From assembly GCA_036272055.1 (NCBI GenBank), contig DATAZL010000073.1:36410-100409 (forward strand): a stretch of DNA of 64,000 bases, read 5' to 3'. Below the pieces are notes generated by a model that searched no databases, was not told where the DNA came from, and saw only the letters and a program-made list of their open reading frames with translations. This DNA is from DASZVB01 sp036272055 (GTDB lineage: Bacteria > Myxococcota_A > Polyangia > Polyangiales > Polyangiaceae). Position numbers and translations under genes: made by a program. How positions within the stretch are numbered: the stretch's first letter is position 1; each line of letters starts with the position of its first letter. Below, one piece after another: positions 63,838 to 64,000 of this stretch.

Positions 63838-64000
63838 GGGGGGCCTTGGCCCCCCGCAGGTTCTAGTAAGGGGGGCCTTGGCCCCCCGCAGCTTCGCCTT
63901 CGGCGAACTGCTCCCCCCGCCGCTTCGCGGGCTCGCTTCGCTCGCGACGTTCCGTCGCGCATTAAGCAGGGGGGGCCTTGGCCCCCCGCAGCTTCGCCTT
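63838..64000. repeat. GC-rich dispersed palindromic repeat, copy B, running to the window edge
   Basis: GGGGGGCCTTGGCCCCCC occurs three times (63838-63855, 63870-63887, 63970-63987). Between the last two are GCAGCTTCGCCTTCGGCGAACTGC (a hairpin), CCCCCCGCCGCTTCGCGGG and CTCGCTTCGCTCGCG. The first two units repeat with a 32-base step that includes GTAAGG, so the stop codon of the GltJ-like gene is part of the repeat. The module order matches copy A at 52791-52977. Confidence 0.88.

Overview
This window is high-GC bacterial DNA (roughly two thirds G+C by eye) and looks like a myxobacterium (Myxococcota), probably from the Polyangiales/Sorangiineae side. The pointers are a protein of the Myxococcus paralogous family TIGR02265/DUF2378, a GltJ/AgmX-like motility-type protein (zinc ribbon, GYF, membrane segment, TonB-like end), a DUF4388-ParA fusion, an OmpA protein with thrombospondin type-3 repeats, many hybrid histidine kinases and a large alternative chemosensory locus. 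This is inferred from gene content only; no rRNA or tRNA gene was found.

Layout. 1-7.6 kb (+ strand mostly): the end of a ThDP enzyme translationally coupled to a KAS III-like synthase with an altered active site, a DUF2378 protein, a hybrid kinase, a secreted protein, a VOC protein and DUF4388-ParA. 7.6-15.1 kb (- strand): a stand-alone B12-dependent acyl-CoA mutase catalytic subunit with isobutyryl-CoA-mutase-type residues, a propeller-like lipoprotein, a coiled-coil membrane protein next to a substrate-binding-protein/OmpA fusion, and a TonB-like protein. Two copies of a 45-nt perfect or near-perfect palindrome sit in the intergenic gaps at 7680 and 14206.

15.8-35.2 kb (- strand): a chemosensory locus in two blocks, nearly all genes overlapping by a few bases. 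Upstream block: CheY, CheA, CheW, an all-coiled-coil soluble chemoreceptor, a HEAT-repeat protein, CheR, CheB. Downstream block: a REC-HK-REC kinase, a 2107-residue soluble kinase with about a dozen tandem HAMP units in an exact 276-nt period plus GAF, kinase core and three receivers, then a second CheR and a receiver-less CheB. A divergent REC-PAS-kinase starts just upstream of CheY. This locus is the best candidate for an unusual signalling system.

36.9-44.9 kb: a hemerythrin-like protein and a small partner, two acyl-CoA dehydrogenases, a LysR/GST divergent pair with a candidate T-N11-A box, a phosphodiester-glycosidase-like lipoprotein and a membrane-anchored metallophosphoesterase. 44.9-46.7 kb is a degenerate accessory stretch: a frameshifted REP-associated (RAYT/Y1) transposase, diverged direct repeats and short recurring motifs.

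46.7-58.2 kb: ABC-F ATPase, MFS carboxylate-type transporter, PAP2 phosphatase, HEAT protein, tiny membrane protein, CPBP protease, tandem-ACT protein, thiolase, HemD-like protein, FHA protein and class IV aminotransferase. 58.2-63.8 kb: OmpA/TSP3 protein divergent from two zinc-ribbon membrane proteins, the second GltJ-like. A GC-rich dispersed palindromic repeat follows the CPBP gene (52.8 kb) and the GltJ-like gene (63.8 kb to the window end).
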